A stretch of 64,000 nucleotides of DNA from NCBI GenBank assembly GCA_905207235.1, contig CAJLKN010000002.1:91511-155510 (forward strand). The letters run 5' to 3'. The notes below the pieces were generated by a model. The model was given only the letters and a program-made list of their open reading frames with translations. It was not told the origin of the DNA and did not search any database. Shown in pieces: positions 1-9,334 of this stretch. How positions within the stretch are numbered: position 1 is the stretch's first letter; every line of letters begins with the position of its first letter. A program made the translations under genes and the position numbers. The DNA comes from an uncultured Eubacteriales bacterium (GTDB taxonomy: Bacteria > Bacillota > Clostridia > Christensenellales > Borkfalkiaceae).

Positions 1-718
1 GGTCAAAGTTTTCCATCGAGCAGACAGTGAGCACGTTGCCTGCACCGTCGCGGAGCACTTCGAACTCGATTTCCTTCCATCCGCCTATGTACTTTTCGAT
101 AAGTACCTGTGTTATGGGCGAAAGCATAAGTCCGTTGTGGGCGATAAGCCTTAATTCTTCTTCGTTATGAGCAACGCCACCGCCTGCGCCGCCGAGCGTG
201 TATGCAGGACGCACTATAACGGGATAGCCGCCAATTTTTTCAGCGACAGCCACGCATTCGTCTACTGTATAGGCGATATCCGAGGGAACTACAGGCTGAC
301 CGATTTTATTCATCGTCTCCTTGAAGAGTTCTCTGTCCTCCGCCCTGTCTATGGAATCGACGTTGACGCCGATAAGTTTAACGCCGTATTCGTCGAGGAA
401 GCCCTCCTTTGCGAGTTTGCAGCCGAGCGTGAGCCCCGTCTGTCCGCCGAGGGAAGCCAGAAGGCTGTCGGGGCGTTCCTTGATTATTATTCGCTTGAGC
501 GTATCGACTGTAAGCGGCTCGAGGTAAATTTCGTCTGCGAGCGCGCTGTCCGTCATAATTGTTGCGGGGTTGGAGTTGCACAATACGACATTGAGACCTG
601 CGTCCTTCATGACGCGGCAAGCCTGTGCGCCTGCGTAATCGAATTCCGCCGCCTGACCTATTACTATGGGACCCGAACCTATTACGAGTACTTTCTTTAT
701 ATCTTCTCTCTTAGGCAT
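1..718 (-). CDS. carB: Carbamoyl-phosphate synthase large subunit, N-terminal part (partial)
   Basis: This is the first 239 or so codons of the large subunit, which makes carbamoyl phosphate from bicarbonate, ATP and ammonia delivered by CarA. The reverse strand translates from ATG at 718 as MPKREDIKKVLVIGSGPIVI and continues with the typical QAAEFDYAGAQACR stretch and an ATP-grasp region containing VRPAYTLGGAGGG. The frame stays open to the window edge, so the rest lies outside. The start overlaps the end of carA by 8 bases, which suggests translational coupling. Plus-strand open frames across this region are shadows of it. Identification is firm; only the C-terminal part is unseen. Confidence 0.95.
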   Translation of the reverse strand, partial: MPKREDIKKVLVIGSGPIVIGQAAEFDYAGAQACRVMKDAGLNVVLCNSNPATIMTDSALADEIYLEPLTVDTLKRIIIKERPDSLLASLGGQTGLTLGCKLAKEGFLDEYGVKLIGVNVDSIDRAEDRELFKETMNKIGQPVVPSDIAYTVDECVAVAEKIGGYPVIVRPAYTLGGAGGGVAHNEEELRLIAHNGLMLSPITQVLIEKYIGGWKEIEFEVLRDGAGNVLTVCSMENFD

Positions 719-1784
719 TGTACTTACCCTCCGTAATATTCTTTATAAATTTATCGAACAGGAATGAAGCGTCGCGCGGTCCGCCGCATGCTTCGGGGTG
801 GAACTGAACGGTATAAGCGTTGAGCTGAGGGTAATCGAAACCTTCGCATGTGTTGTCGTTGGCATTGATATAGCTGAGCTGGCCTACGCCTTCGAGGCTG
901 GAAGATATAACTTCATAGCCATGGTTCTGGCTGGAAATATACACCCTGCCCGTCGCAAGGCACTTTACGGGCTGGTTTGCTCCGCGGTGTCCGTACTTCA
1001 TCTTTTTTGTCTTGCCGCCCATGGCGAGCGCAAACAGCTGGTGTCCGAGGCAAATGCCGAATATGGGCAGTTTGCCTGCAAGTTTCTTCAAATTTTCGAT
1101 TATTTCGACATTTTCGGCGGGGTCGCCTGGACCGTTGCAAAGCATAAGTCCGCGGGGATTGAGCGCTAAAATCTGCTCCGCAGTGTAAGTTGCGGGCACT
1201 TTAACGCAGTAGCAACCGCGCTTTACGAGCTCGCGGATGATGTTATCTTTCGCGCCGAAATCCCAGACAGCCACTTTTATGCCGTCGGGGTTGCCGTAAT
1301 ATTCAACTTCGCTGCATGTAACGCTCTTTACTGCGTCCTTTATGACGTACTTCTCAACCGCGCTGAAATCTTTTAAAGGTTTTGAAGTTATGGCGGCGTT
1401 CATTACGCCGAACTCTCTTACAATTTTTGTAAGCTCGCGCGTGTCTATGCCATAGACGCCCACAATGTTGTTATCTTTGAGGTATTTGTCTATTGTTTCC
1501 TCGCACCTGAAATTGGAAGGTTCGTCGCACTTTTCCCTTACGATATAAGCCGAAACCCAGGGTTTTTTGCTCTCCATATCGGGCGTTACGCCGTAGTTTC
1601 CGATAAGAGGGAATGTCTGCGTAACAATCTGCCCGTAGTAGCTGGGGTCGGTGAGCGTTTCAATGTAGCCCGTCATGCCCGTCGTGAAGACAAGTTCCCC
1701 CACAACGTCGCCGTTCGCACCGAAGCGCTTTCCGATAAACTGTTTACCGTTTTGCAGCGTTAAATAAACTTTGCCGTTTTCCAT
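711..1784 (-). CDS. carA: Carbamoyl-phosphate synthase small (glutaminase) subunit
   Basis: CarA hydrolyses glutamine and channels ammonia to CarB, giving carbamoyl phosphate for arginine and pyrimidine synthesis. The 357-residue product has the CarA-specific N-terminal domain followed by a class I glutamine amidotransferase domain. The nucleophile elbow GICLGHQ puts the catalytic Cys near residue 245, and the His/Glu pair sits in FHPEA at about 329-331. Length is normal for the family. It follows argF by 37 bases and overlaps carB by 8, so it sits at the end of the arginine operon. This placement suggests that this CarAB pair mainly serves arginine synthesis, though that is inference. Confidence 0.97.
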   Translation of the reverse strand: MENGKVYLTLQNGKQFIGKRFGANGDVVGELVFTTGMTGYIETLTDPSYYGQIVTQTFPLIGNYGVTPDMESKKPWVSAYIVREKCDEPSNFRCEETIDKYLKDNNIVGVYGIDTRELTKIVREFGVMNAAITSKPLKDFSAVEKYVIKDAVKSVTCSEVEYYGNPDGIKVAVWDFGAKDNIIRELVKRGCYCVKVPATYTAEQILALNPRGLMLCNGPGDPAENVEIIENLKKLAGKLPIFGICLGHQLFALAMGGKTKKMKYGHRGANQPVKCLATGRVYISSQNHGYEVISSSLEGVGQLSYINANDNTCEGFDYPQLNAYTVQFHPEACGGPRDASFLFDKFIKNITEGKYNA

Positions 1785-1821
1785 GTATTGCTTCCTTGTA
1801 TGAATTATTTTTAGGTTGAAA

Positions 1822-2724
1822 TTATTTCAAAAGTTTGACCATGACGGCTTTCTGCACGTGCAGTCTGTTTTCCGCCTGATTGAAAATTTCGTCGGCGTGG
1901 GCTTCGAAAACTTCGGCGGTAATCTCTTCTTCGCGGTGAGCGGGAAGGCAATGAAGAACTATAACATCGCTCTTTGCCACAGAAAGATTTTCCTTGTTTA
2001 CCTGATATCCCGCAAATGCTTTCTGCCTCTTTGCTCTCTCTTCTTCCTGACCCATAGAAGCCCAGACGTCGGTGTAAACCACGTCAGCATCCTTTACTGC
2101 CTCTTTGACGTCCTGCGTTACCGTTATATCGCCGTTTTCCTTAGCCCATTCGATGAGGCGCTTGTCGGGTTCGTATCCCTTGGGACAAGCGATGGCAAAG
2201 GACATTCCCGTCTTGATTGCGCCGACTATCAGGCTGTTTGCCATGTTATTGCCGTCGCCGACAAATGCGAGTTTGAGCCCCTTGAAACTGCCTTTGTATT
2301 CCCTTATTGTCATAAGGTCGGCGAGAACCTGACAGGGATGAGCGTAGTCCGTAAGTCCGTTGATTACGGGAATTGAGCCGTATTTCGCGAGGTCTTCTAC
2401 TTCCTGCTGGGCAAACGTGCGTATCATTATGCCGTCGAGATAGCGCGAAAGAACCCTCGCGGTATCCTGAACGGGCTCGCCCCTGCCTATCTGCAAATCG
2501 TTGCTCGAAAGGAAAAGTCCGTAGCCGCCCAGCTCATAGATACCCGCTTCGAAGGAAACCCTCGTGCGCGTAGAAGCCTTTTGGAAAATAAGTCCTATTT
2601 TTTTGCCTTTAAGGTAGTCTTTCTGTACCCCGTTTATCCTTTCGAATTTAAGCTGATCAGCGAGATTGAGTATGGACAGAATGTCCTCGCGCGTCAGATC
2701 TTCCAGTTTCAATAAATGCCTCAT
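1822..2724 (-). CDS. argF: Ornithine carbamoyltransferase
   Basis: Transfers the carbamoyl group of carbamoyl phosphate to ornithine to form citrulline in the cytoplasm. The carbamoyl-phosphate binding motif STRTR is at residues 51-55 and the ornithine-loop motif HCLPAHR begins near residue 258, which separates it from aspartate carbamoyltransferase. At 300 residues it is of family length. Its ATG overlaps the argD stop in an ATGA arrangement, so the two are probably translationally coupled. carAB follows immediately and provides the co-substrate. Confidence 0.96.
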   Translation of the reverse strand: MRHLLKLEDLTREDILSILNLADQLKFERINGVQKDYLKGKKIGLIFQKASTRTRVSFEAGIYELGGYGLFLSSNDLQIGRGEPVQDTARVLSRYLDGIMIRTFAQQEVEDLAKYGSIPVINGLTDYAHPCQVLADLMTIREYKGSFKGLKLAFVGDGNNMANSLIVGAIKTGMSFAIACPKGYEPDKRLIEWAKENGDITVTQDVKEAVKDADVVYTDVWASMGQEEERAKRQKAFAGYQVNKENLSVAKSDVIVLHCLPAHREEEITAEVFEAHADEIFNQAENRLHVQKAVMVKLLK

Positions 2725-3881
2725 TTACTTATTACCTCATTCAATATTTTCAATGCCTGCTCCATCTCGTCTTTTTTGATATTCAACGGCGGAAGCAATC
2801 TTACTTTGTCGTGAGCCGTAAGGACAATTAGTCCTTTTTCAAGACATTCGGCGGCAACCTGCCTTGCGGGTTTAGTCGTCTCTATACCAATCATAAGACC
2901 TAAACCGCTGACAGATTTTACGTTGCGTATGCGCCCCAAATTTGCCATAAAATAAGCGCCCTTTCCTTTGACTTCGTTGAGAAGGTCATCTGTAAGCCTT
3001 TCCACAATGCTTATTGCGCCCGCGCAGGCAACGGGATTTCCGCCGAACGTTGAGCCGTGGTCGCCGTAGGTGAACGTGTCGGCACACTTGCCGAACATCA
3101 TGCAGGCGCCTATCGGCAGTCCGCCGCCGAGCCCTTTTGCGGTAGTTACGATATCGGGATGAATTCCGAAACGCTCATAAGCGTACATATAGCCCGTTCT
3201 GCCGTTGCCGCACTGCACTTCGTCGCAGATTAACAGGATATCGCGCTCTTTGCAGAACTTTTCAAGCTCTTTTAAAAATGTTCCGTCCAAGACGTTTACT
3301 CCGCTCTCGCCCTGTATGCACTCCACCATAACGGCGCAAGTTTTGTCCGTATAGCAGGAAATTATGCCGTCCATATCTGGGTCGGCGTATTTAAATCCGG
3401 GCAGGAACGGGTCAAAATATTTATGGAACTCATCCTGTCCCGTAGCCGTAAGCGTCGCAATCGTTCTGCCGTGGAAAGAATTTTTTAAGGTTATTATTTC
3501 ATTTCTGCCGTAGCGCGTGTTTCCGTACTTTCTGGCAGTTTTTATCGCACATTCGTTGGCTTCTGCGCCGCTGTTGCCGAAAAACACCTTGCTTGCACCC
3601 GTCTTTTCGCAGAGAAGTTTTGCAAGGCGCGCCTGCGGCTCGGAATAATACAGGTTTGACGTATGCTGTATAAGGTTGATCTGATTTACAACGGCATTCT
3701 TCCAGACTTCGTCGCAGATGCCGAAGATGTTTACACCGATACCCGTCGCACAGTCTATGTATTCCTTGCCGTCGAAGTCGTAGAGCCTGCTGCCCTCGCC
3801 GCGCTCGAACGCCACGTCAAAGCGCGCGTAAGTGCTTGCAATATACTCTTTGTCGTCGTTTATTATACTTTTTTTGTCCAT
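2721..3881 (-). CDS. argD: Acetylornithine aminotransferase
   Basis: PLP-dependent class III aminotransferase converting N-acetylglutamate semialdehyde to N-acetylornithine with glutamate as amino donor. The product (386 residues) has the expected GNSGAEANECAIK and CDEVQCGNGRTG stretches and the PLP-lysine segment AKGLGGGLPIGA. I place the start at ATG 3881, because AAGGTG lies six bases upstream; an in-frame GTG three codons earlier overlaps that ribosome site and is less likely. It lies between argB and argF in the operon, with an ATGA overlap to argF. Confidence 0.95.
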   Translation of the reverse strand: MDKKSIINDDKEYIASTYARFDVAFERGEGSRLYDFDGKEYIDCATGIGVNIFGICDEVWKNAVVNQINLIQHTSNLYYSEPQARLAKLLCEKTGASKVFFGNSGAEANECAIKTARKYGNTRYGRNEIITLKNSFHGRTIATLTATGQDEFHKYFDPFLPGFKYADPDMDGIISCYTDKTCAVMVECIQGESGVNVLDGTFLKELEKFCKERDILLICDEVQCGNGRTGYMYAYERFGIHPDIVTTAKGLGGGLPIGACMMFGKCADTFTYGDHGSTFGGNPVACAGAISIVERLTDDLLNEVKGKGAYFMANLGRIRNVKSVSGLGLMIGIETTKPARQVAAECLEKGLIVLTAHDKVRLLPPLNIKKDEMEQALKILNEVISK

Positions 3882-3932
3882 TTGCTGCACCTTATTAAAA
3901 TAAAGACTGATTTAAAAAAATAAATCAGTCGG

Positions 3933-4778
3933 TTATATAAACATTGTTCCGCTGCCTTCGTCGGACAATATTTCTATTAAAATGGAATGAGAAACCCGTC
4001 CGTCGGTAATGAACACTTTTTTTACACCGCGGCGGATTGCATCTTTACAACATTCTATCTTGGGGATCATTCCCCCCGATATTATACCCTGCTTGACGAG
4101 CGCGGGAATATCGGAAACGTAAACTTTTTTAATGAGGCTTTCGGGGTCGTCTTTATTTTCGAGAAGTCCCCTTATGTCCGTCATGAGAATTAAACTTTCC
4201 GCCTTGAGAGCGCCTGCTATGGAAGCGGCGGCCGTATCGGCGTTGACGTTGTATATATTTCCTTCGTCGTCATAACCGACGGTAGAAATAACGGGAACAT
4301 AACCGAGCCCGAGGAGGTCGGTTATTATTTCAGTATTTATCGATGTTATTTTTCCGACGAAGCCGAGACTTTCGTCCTGCTTTTCGCACTTTATAAGGTG
4401 TCCGTCCTGTCCGCAGATGCCTACGGCTTTTCCGCCGTGACGGCAAATGAGGTCGGTGAGCGACTTGTTCACCTTACCAGCGAGAACCATGCGGACGATT
4501 TCGGCTGTTTCTGCGTCGGTGTGGCGAAGTCCGTTGACAAAACGCGTCTCCTTGCCCATCTGTTTTATGGTCTGGGAAATTTCGGGACCGCCGCCGTGAA
4601 CGAGAACGACTTTTATTCCTAAAAGATTGAGAACGACCAAATCGCGCATGACAGACGATTTTAATTTTTCGTCAATCATCGCGTTTCCGCCGTACTTTAC
4701 GACCAAAATCTTATTGAAATACTTTTTAATGTAAGGCATCGCCTCAATTAAAAATTCAGCCTGTTCCTGTTTGTTCAT
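3933..4778 (-). CDS. argB: Acetylglutamate kinase
   Basis: Phosphorylates N-acetylglutamate, the second step of the acetylated arginine route. The 281-residue protein shows the amino acid kinase signatures KYGGNAM near residue 30 and VHGGGPEI near residue 62, and the C-terminal nucleotide-binding region with GGMIPK. In organisms with a recycling ArgJ, this enzyme is commonly the arginine-feedback point; an extended N-terminal helix is usual for the arginine-sensitive form, and one of about 20 residues is present (MNKQEQAEFLIEAMPYIKKY). An AGGA ribosome site precedes the ATG, within the end of argJ, whose stop codon is one base away. Confidence 0.95.
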   Translation of the reverse strand: MNKQEQAEFLIEAMPYIKKYFNKILVVKYGGNAMIDEKLKSSVMRDLVVLNLLGIKVVLVHGGGPEISQTIKQMGKETRFVNGLRHTDAETAEIVRMVLAGKVNKSLTDLICRHGGKAVGICGQDGHLIKCEKQDESLGFVGKITSINTEIITDLLGLGYVPVISTVGYDDEGNIYNVNADTAAASIAGALKAESLILMTDIRGLLENKDDPESLIKKVYVSDIPALVKQGIISGGMIPKIECCKDAIRRGVKKVFITDGRVSHSILIEILSDEGSGTMFI

Positions 4779-4779
4779 G

Positions 4780-5997
4780 TCAAGTCCTGTAATCGCCGTT
4801 TATTTTAACGTAATCGTAAGTTAAGTCGCAACCCCATGCGGAAGCCTTGAAATTGCCCGACTTAAGATCTATATCTACGCTGATTTCGTCCTCGGAAAGA
4901 ACCTTTTTTGCAAATTCTTCGGAAAAATCGAGACCGTAACCGTTTTCGCAGACCTTAATTTTGCCTGCCGACGAACCGAATGTAACGTCGATTTTATTTA
5001 CATCGACGTCGGCGCCCGAATAACCTATCGCACAGAGCACCCTGCCCCAGTTGGCGTCGGCGCCGAACATTGCAGCTTTGAAAAGCGATGATTTAATGAC
5101 CGATTTTGCAACCGTGCGCGCAGTTTTAAGATTTTTCGCGCCGAATACGTTGCATTCTATAAGTTTAGTCGCGCCCTCTCCGTCTTTTGCCAGCATTTTG
5201 GAAAGGGTAACCGTGCAGTAATTGAGCGCTTTTGCAAACCTGCTGTAAGAAAGTCCCTTTTTATCGATAAGGTCGTTTCCCGCAAGACCGTTTGCAAGAA
5301 TGCAGCACGTATCATTGGTTGACTGGTCGCCGTCAACGGAAACCATGTTGAAGGAACTTTTTACGTCCTCGGAGAGCGCTTTCTGCAACATTTCGGGCGT
5401 AATCGCTACGTCCGACGTGAGGAAAATGAGGTTGGTTGCCATATTGGGGCAAACCATGCCAACACCCTTTGCAATGGCACCTATGCGGCATTTTTTGCCG
5501 TCAAGGATAAATTCGACGGCAACCTGCTTTTCGACCGTATCGGTTGTCATAATCGCTTCGGCAGCATAGCTGCTCTTATTTCCGAGCCCTTCGTAAAGTT
5601 CAGCCATGTGCTCCTTCATGGGGTCGAGGCTGAGTTTCTGACCGATAACGCCCGTGGATGCAACAATTACGTCGCTTGCGGGAATTCCGCTGACGCTTTC
5701 GACGAGAATGCACATACCTTCGGCGATCTCGATACCGTTTGCGTTGCAGGTGTTAGCGTTACCGCTATTACATATTATAGCCTGCGCGTGCCCGTCGGTC
5801 AAGTTCTTTTTGGTAACAATAACGGGAGCGCCCTTAACAAGATTGCTTGTGTAAACGCCCGCAGCCGCAGCCCTGACCTCGCTGACAATGAGTGCAAAGT
5901 CCTTTTTGACTTTATTTTTGCGGATGCCGCAATGCACTCCGTTTGCTTTAAATCCTAGCGGAGCGCAAACGCCGCCCTTTATACTCTTAATTTTCAT
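4780..5997 (-). CDS. argJ: Bifunctional ornithine acetyltransferase / N-acetylglutamate synthase
   Basis: ArgJ moves the acetyl group from N-acetylornithine to glutamate, so that the acetyl group is recycled; bifunctional forms also use acetyl-CoA. The 405-residue proprotein contains the self-cleavage region KGVGMVCPNMAT, with the catalytic Thr near residue 188 expected to become the N-terminus of the beta chain. The GDQSTNDT motif is also present. Whether this enzyme also uses acetyl-CoA cannot be read from sequence; no separate argA or argE is seen in the window. It is the first gene of the argJBDF-carAB group and is preceded by a 324-base gap. Confidence 0.94.
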   Translation of the reverse strand: MKIKSIKGGVCAPLGFKANGVHCGIRKNKVKKDFALIVSEVRAAAAGVYTSNLVKGAPVIVTKKNLTDGHAQAIICNSGNANTCNANGIEIAEGMCILVESVSGIPASDVIVASTGVIGQKLSLDPMKEHMAELYEGLGNKSSYAAEAIMTTDTVEKQVAVEFILDGKKCRIGAIAKGVGMVCPNMATNLIFLTSDVAITPEMLQKALSEDVKSSFNMVSVDGDQSTNDTCCILANGLAGNDLIDKKGLSYSRFAKALNYCTVTLSKMLAKDGEGATKLIECNVFGAKNLKTARTVAKSVIKSSLFKAAMFGADANWGRVLCAIGYSGADVDVNKIDVTFGSSAGKIKVCENGYGLDFSEEFAKKVLSEDEISVDIDLKSGNFKASAWGCDLTYDYVKINGDYRT

Positions 5998-6321
5998 TAT
6001 AGCTCACTCGTATATACAATAAATATTTTTATCACAACAAAATTAAACTTTTTTACGGCAGTAAGTCAAATCGCAAAAACGAACGATAAGTGATAATTTT
6101 ACTATTTATTCAGCATTAAAGCCTCATGCCATTTGAACAGGGAATAATCAATTATAATGAAATATTTTAATGAAATATTTTTATAAATTCAATAAACTGA
6201 ATAAATTGAGAAATTTCCTGTAACGTTTCTGCCTATTGTTAAAGAATTTACACCTTTGATTTCCGCTTCTTATGTTCCAGGCTTTTTCCTTCGTGGAAAG
6301 CAGCTTTTAAAATGCAAAACT
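5998..6321. other. Gene-free gap between argC and argJ; possible control region
   Basis: No credible coding sequence lies in this AT-rich 324-base gap. It holds a minus-strand TATAAT at 6151-6156 without a convincing -35. It also has a 13-base tandem duplication, AATGAAATATTTT, at 6156-6181, and an ATTCA-N6-TGAAT element at about 6188-6203. The parts resemble pieces of ArgR operators, but no site fits the ARG-box consensus well. The gap probably carries the promoter of the argJ-led group, although the start site is not resolved. No strong terminator for argC is visible. Confidence 0.35.
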
Positions 6322-7254
6322 TTAAATGAGCGAAGTTCTCTCGTCGAGCCCGAGCATTATATTCATATTCTGCACGGCGGCGCCTGAAGCGCCTTTGCCG
6401 AGATTATCGAACACGCTGCAAAGCAAAATCTCCTCATCGTTGCCGCAGACATAAATTTCCAGCATATTGCTTCCTGCAAGTTTATTTGACGCAAGATAGG
6501 CAGGAATTTCGTTTTGTTCAACTATTTTTATGAAATTCTGCGACGCATAGTACTCTGTAAAGTACTTTCTGACATCGTTTAAGGTGCATTTTTTAGTCAT
6601 GAGACGGGTATGAACAGGCACACTCACGCACATACCGCAATAAAAGTCGCAGATTATCGGCGCAAATGCGGGAGCAAATTCAAGCCCGCACTCATTTATC
6701 ATTTCGGGCAAATGCTTATGCCTCAGACCGAGCGCGTAATGTCTTGGCGAGGATAGAGAAATATCCCTCTGCTCGTCTTCATACTGCGCAATACCTTTTT
6801 TGCCTGCACCTGAATATCCGCTGAGCGCATGACAATCGAAAGGATAGTCTGCCGCCACAAGCCCGCCCTTCACCAAAGGCGCAACCAAGGTTATGAAACC
6901 AGTCGCATAGCACCCGGGATTGGCGACCCTGTTTGCCTTTTTAATAAGTTCACGCCTTTCGGAGGAAATTTCAGGCAGACCGTAAACCCAGTCGGGATGC
7001 GTTCTGTGAGCGGTTGACGCATCGATAATTCTTGCGCGGGGCGAAGTTACCAAACCCACCGCCTCTTTTGCCGCCGCATCGGGCAAGCAAAGAAAACTTA
7101 TATCCGCCTTATTTAGACATTCTCTTCTCGCTTCCGTATCTTTTCGGAATTCTTCGGGAAGAGTTATAAGTTTTATATCGTCGCGCTTTGCAAGCCTGTC
7201 ATAAATCTGAAGACCCGTCGTGCCTTCTTTGCCGTCTATGAATACGCTGTACAT
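6322..7254 (-). CDS. argC: N-acetyl-gamma-glutamyl-phosphate reductase, short type
   Basis: NADPH-dependent reductase making N-acetylglutamate semialdehyde, the step between ArgB and ArgD. The catalytic Cys lies in PGCYATG (about residue 115), and the N-terminal Rossmann region carries GKEGTTGLQI. At 310 residues it belongs to the shorter of the two ArgC groups; the common form is about 340-350 residues. The ATG abuts the argG stop with no gap, so argG and argC form one transcript separated from the rest of the arginine genes by 324 bases. Confidence 0.94.
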   Translation of the reverse strand: MYSVFIDGKEGTTGLQIYDRLAKRDDIKLITLPEEFRKDTEARRECLNKADISFLCLPDAAAKEAVGLVTSPRARIIDASTAHRTHPDWVYGLPEISSERRELIKKANRVANPGCYATGFITLVAPLVKGGLVAADYPFDCHALSGYSGAGKKGIAQYEDEQRDISLSSPRHYALGLRHKHLPEMINECGLEFAPAFAPIICDFYCGMCVSVPVHTRLMTKKCTLNDVRKYFTEYYASQNFIKIVEQNEIPAYLASNKLAGSNMLEIYVCGNDEEILLCSVFDNLGKGASGAAVQNMNIMLGLDERTSLI

Positions 7255-8475
7255 TTACTTTATTTTCTTTTGGTCGAGAAGAGCTTTAACCTTTACGGGA
7301 AGACCGAAGAGGTTTATGAAGCCCTGAGAATCCATCTGGTTATAGCAATCGTCCTCGCCGAACGTTGCAATATCTTCGCTATAAAGCGAATTGGGCGAAG
7401 TTACGCCTGCGTTCATCACATTGCCCTTATAAATGCGGAGCTTGACGTCGCCCGTTACGCACTCCTGCGTCTTGTTGACAAATGCATCGAGAGCTTCGCG
7501 AAGGGGCGTGAACCAAAGTCCATTATATACAAGTTCGCCGTACTTGATGCCGATATGCTGCTTGAAGTGCTGCGTTTCCTTGTCGAGGCAGATAGATTCG
7601 AGAATTTCATGCGCGGCGTAAAGAATTGTGCCGCCGGGAGTTTCATAAACGCCCCTCGACTTCATGCCGACGAGCCTGTTTTCGACCATATCGACAAGTC
7701 CTACACCGTTCTTGCCGCCAATTTTATTGAGCTTTTCGATAAGTTTTACCGCGCTCATCTTCTTGCCGTCGATTGCGGTGGGAATACCTTTTTCGAAATG
7801 TATGGTTACATAAGTCGATTTATTGGGAGCCTTCCAGGGCGATACGCCTAATTCGCATATCTTGTCGTAATCGGGCTCGTTTGCGGGATCTTCGAGGTCA
7901 AGTCCCTCGTGAGAAAGATGCCAAAGGTTTTTATCCTTGGAATAATTTGTCTCCCTGCTTATCTTGAGGGGAATATTATGCGCTTCGGCGTAATCTATCT
8001 CTTCGTCCCTGCTCTTTATGTTCCATATACGCCAGGGAGCGATAATCGTCATTTCGGGCGCAAAAGCCTTTATGGCAAGTTCAAATCTTACCTGGTCGTT
8101 ACCCTTGCCCGTGCAGCCGTGGCAGATTGCGTCAGCCCCTTCCTTTTTAGCAATTTCAACTATTCTCTTTGCTATTATAGGGCGAGCGAAGGACGTACCG
8201 AGAAGATATTTGTTTTCATAAACGGCGCCAGCCTTCATTGTAGGGTAAATGTAATCTTCAATGAATTCCTTTTTGAGATCCTCGATATAAAGTTTGGCAG
8301 CGCCCGTTTTGAGAGCCTTCTCCTCAAGCCCGTCGAGTTCCGTAGTCTGACCTACGTCGCCGGATACCGCGATAACTTCACAGTTATCGTAGTTTTCCTT
8401 GAGCCAGGGGATAATTATCGACGTATCGAGACCGCCGGAATATGCCAGAACAACTTTTTTGATTTTCTTTTCCAT
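7255..8475 (-). CDS. argG: Argininosuccinate synthase
   Basis: Condenses citrulline and aspartate with ATP to argininosuccinate. The PP-loop ATP pyrophosphatase motif AYSGGLDTS is at residues 10-18, and downstream segments such as HGCTGKGNDQVRFE and AYSGGLDT are those of ArgG. At 406 residues it is of normal length. It is led by a near-consensus promoter (8531-8560) and followed directly by argC. argH, the next step, usually adjacent to argG, is not found here or elsewhere in the window. Confidence 0.97.
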   Translation of the reverse strand: MEKKIKKVVLAYSGGLDTSIIIPWLKENYDNCEVIAVSGDVGQTTELDGLEEKALKTGAAKLYIEDLKKEFIEDYIYPTMKAGAVYENKYLLGTSFARPIIAKRIVEIAKKEGADAICHGCTGKGNDQVRFELAIKAFAPEMTIIAPWRIWNIKSRDEEIDYAEAHNIPLKISRETNYSKDKNLWHLSHEGLDLEDPANEPDYDKICELGVSPWKAPNKSTYVTIHFEKGIPTAIDGKKMSAVKLIEKLNKIGGKNGVGLVDMVENRLVGMKSRGVYETPGGTILYAAHEILESICLDKETQHFKQHIGIKYGELVYNGLWFTPLREALDAFVNKTQECVTGDVKLRIYKGNVMNAGVTSPNSLYSEDIATFGEDDCYNQMDSQGFINLFGLPVKVKALLDQKKIK

Positions 8476-8530
8476 AATCTTTTTCCGTTAAATTTTTGTG
8501 TATTTTAGGCTTTTGCTAAAAACCTAAGCA

Positions 8531-8560
8531 ATTATACAATATATATAATGTTTAAGTCAA
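8531..8560 (-). promoter_or_regulatory. Promoter of argG-argC
   Basis: On the minus strand the -35 TTGACT (8555-8560) and -10 TATAAT (8531-8536) are separated by 18 bases. The expected start is near 8524, giving a leader of about 50 bases. A short TTAGG/CCTAA inverted repeat lies at the beginning of that leader. Confidence 0.75.
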
Positions 8561-8680
8561 GCGAAATAACCGCATAAATATTTAAAATTTTATTAATATA
8601 ATGAATAAATTTACAACAATTTACTTAAAAACTTATAAATATTCAAATATACAAGATTAAACGAATAAATATGCATTCGC

Positions 8681-9334
8681 TCAGTACATGCGGGCGAGGA
8701 AGGAACACTCTTTTAGCTCGGCTTCCCTCAAACGGAAATCCGGAAGGCATTTTAAAAGAAGCGCCTTGAAGCGCGCAGAATGGTTGTGCACGATCGTATG
8801 GCAGAGCTCGTGAACTATTATATATTCCTGCAACCTTTCGGGAAGCATAAGAATTTTATAGTTGAAACGTATATTATTTTTCCCGTCGCAGCACCCCCAT
8901 CTTCCTTTATAAGCTCTAAAGCCGACGCTTTGAGCTTTTAAAGAACAATCGGACGAAAGACGGTCGAACAGAGCAAAAAATTTTTCTCCGAAAGAGCGGA
9001 TAAAAAGTTTCCTGACCGACTGCTCGTCCCTGATATAGACGGCGTCATCGGTTACTTTGTTTTGGGCACAAAATACAAGATCGACGGCTTGCCCGCCAAC
9101 GAATATCTTTTTCAGCCCGACCACCTCGGCAAATTTTTCTTTGCGCGAGGCGTTGCGGGCGAGATGAGAAGTTATCCAGCCGCTCTTTGACTGCACAAAA
9201 TTTTCAATTTCTTTTTTGCCGACGAACATCGGACAACGGACGGTTACACTGTTGTCGTCGCCTATGAAAATACTCATCGAACGCCGCCGCGAAGAGCGAA
9301 TGACCTTATATTCAAACGTTTGAGAAGACGACAT
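8681..9334 (-). CDS. YgjP-like (DUF45) zinc metallopeptidase
   Basis: A 217-residue protein of the M48-like YgjP/DUF45 family. The zinc site HELCH is at residues 175-179, with the conserved downstream NHS motif giving the likely third ligand at His185. The FRAYKGRWGCC segment matches the family signature before the active site. There is no signal peptide or membrane helix, so it is probably cytosolic. Family members are often described as related to SprT/Wss1 peptidases acting on DNA-protein crosslinks, but the substrate here is unknown. It overlaps the thioesterase gene by 23 bases and shares its transcript. Confidence 0.85.
   Translation of the reverse strand: MSSSQTFEYKVIRSSRRRSMSIFIGDDNSVTVRCPMFVGKKEIENFVQSKSGWITSHLARNASRKEKFAEVVGLKKIFVGGQAVDLVFCAQNKVTDDAVYIRDEQSVRKLFIRSFGEKFFALFDRLSSDCSLKAQSVGFRAYKGRWGCCDGKNNIRFNYKILMLPERLQEYIIVHELCHTIVHNHSARFKALLLKCLPDFRLREAELKECSFLARMY

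Noticed and set aside
167..736. Plus-strand open frame of 189 codons opposite carB
   Set aside because: It is the shadow of carB, whose minus-strand translation is clearly conserved; no ribosome site or recognisable domain.
8662..8679. CGAAT-N8-ATTCG inverted repeat near argG as an ARG box
   Set aside because: The spacing does not fit the TGAAT-N4-ATTCA arrangement and it lies about 100 bases upstream of the promoter, next to another gene's 3' end.
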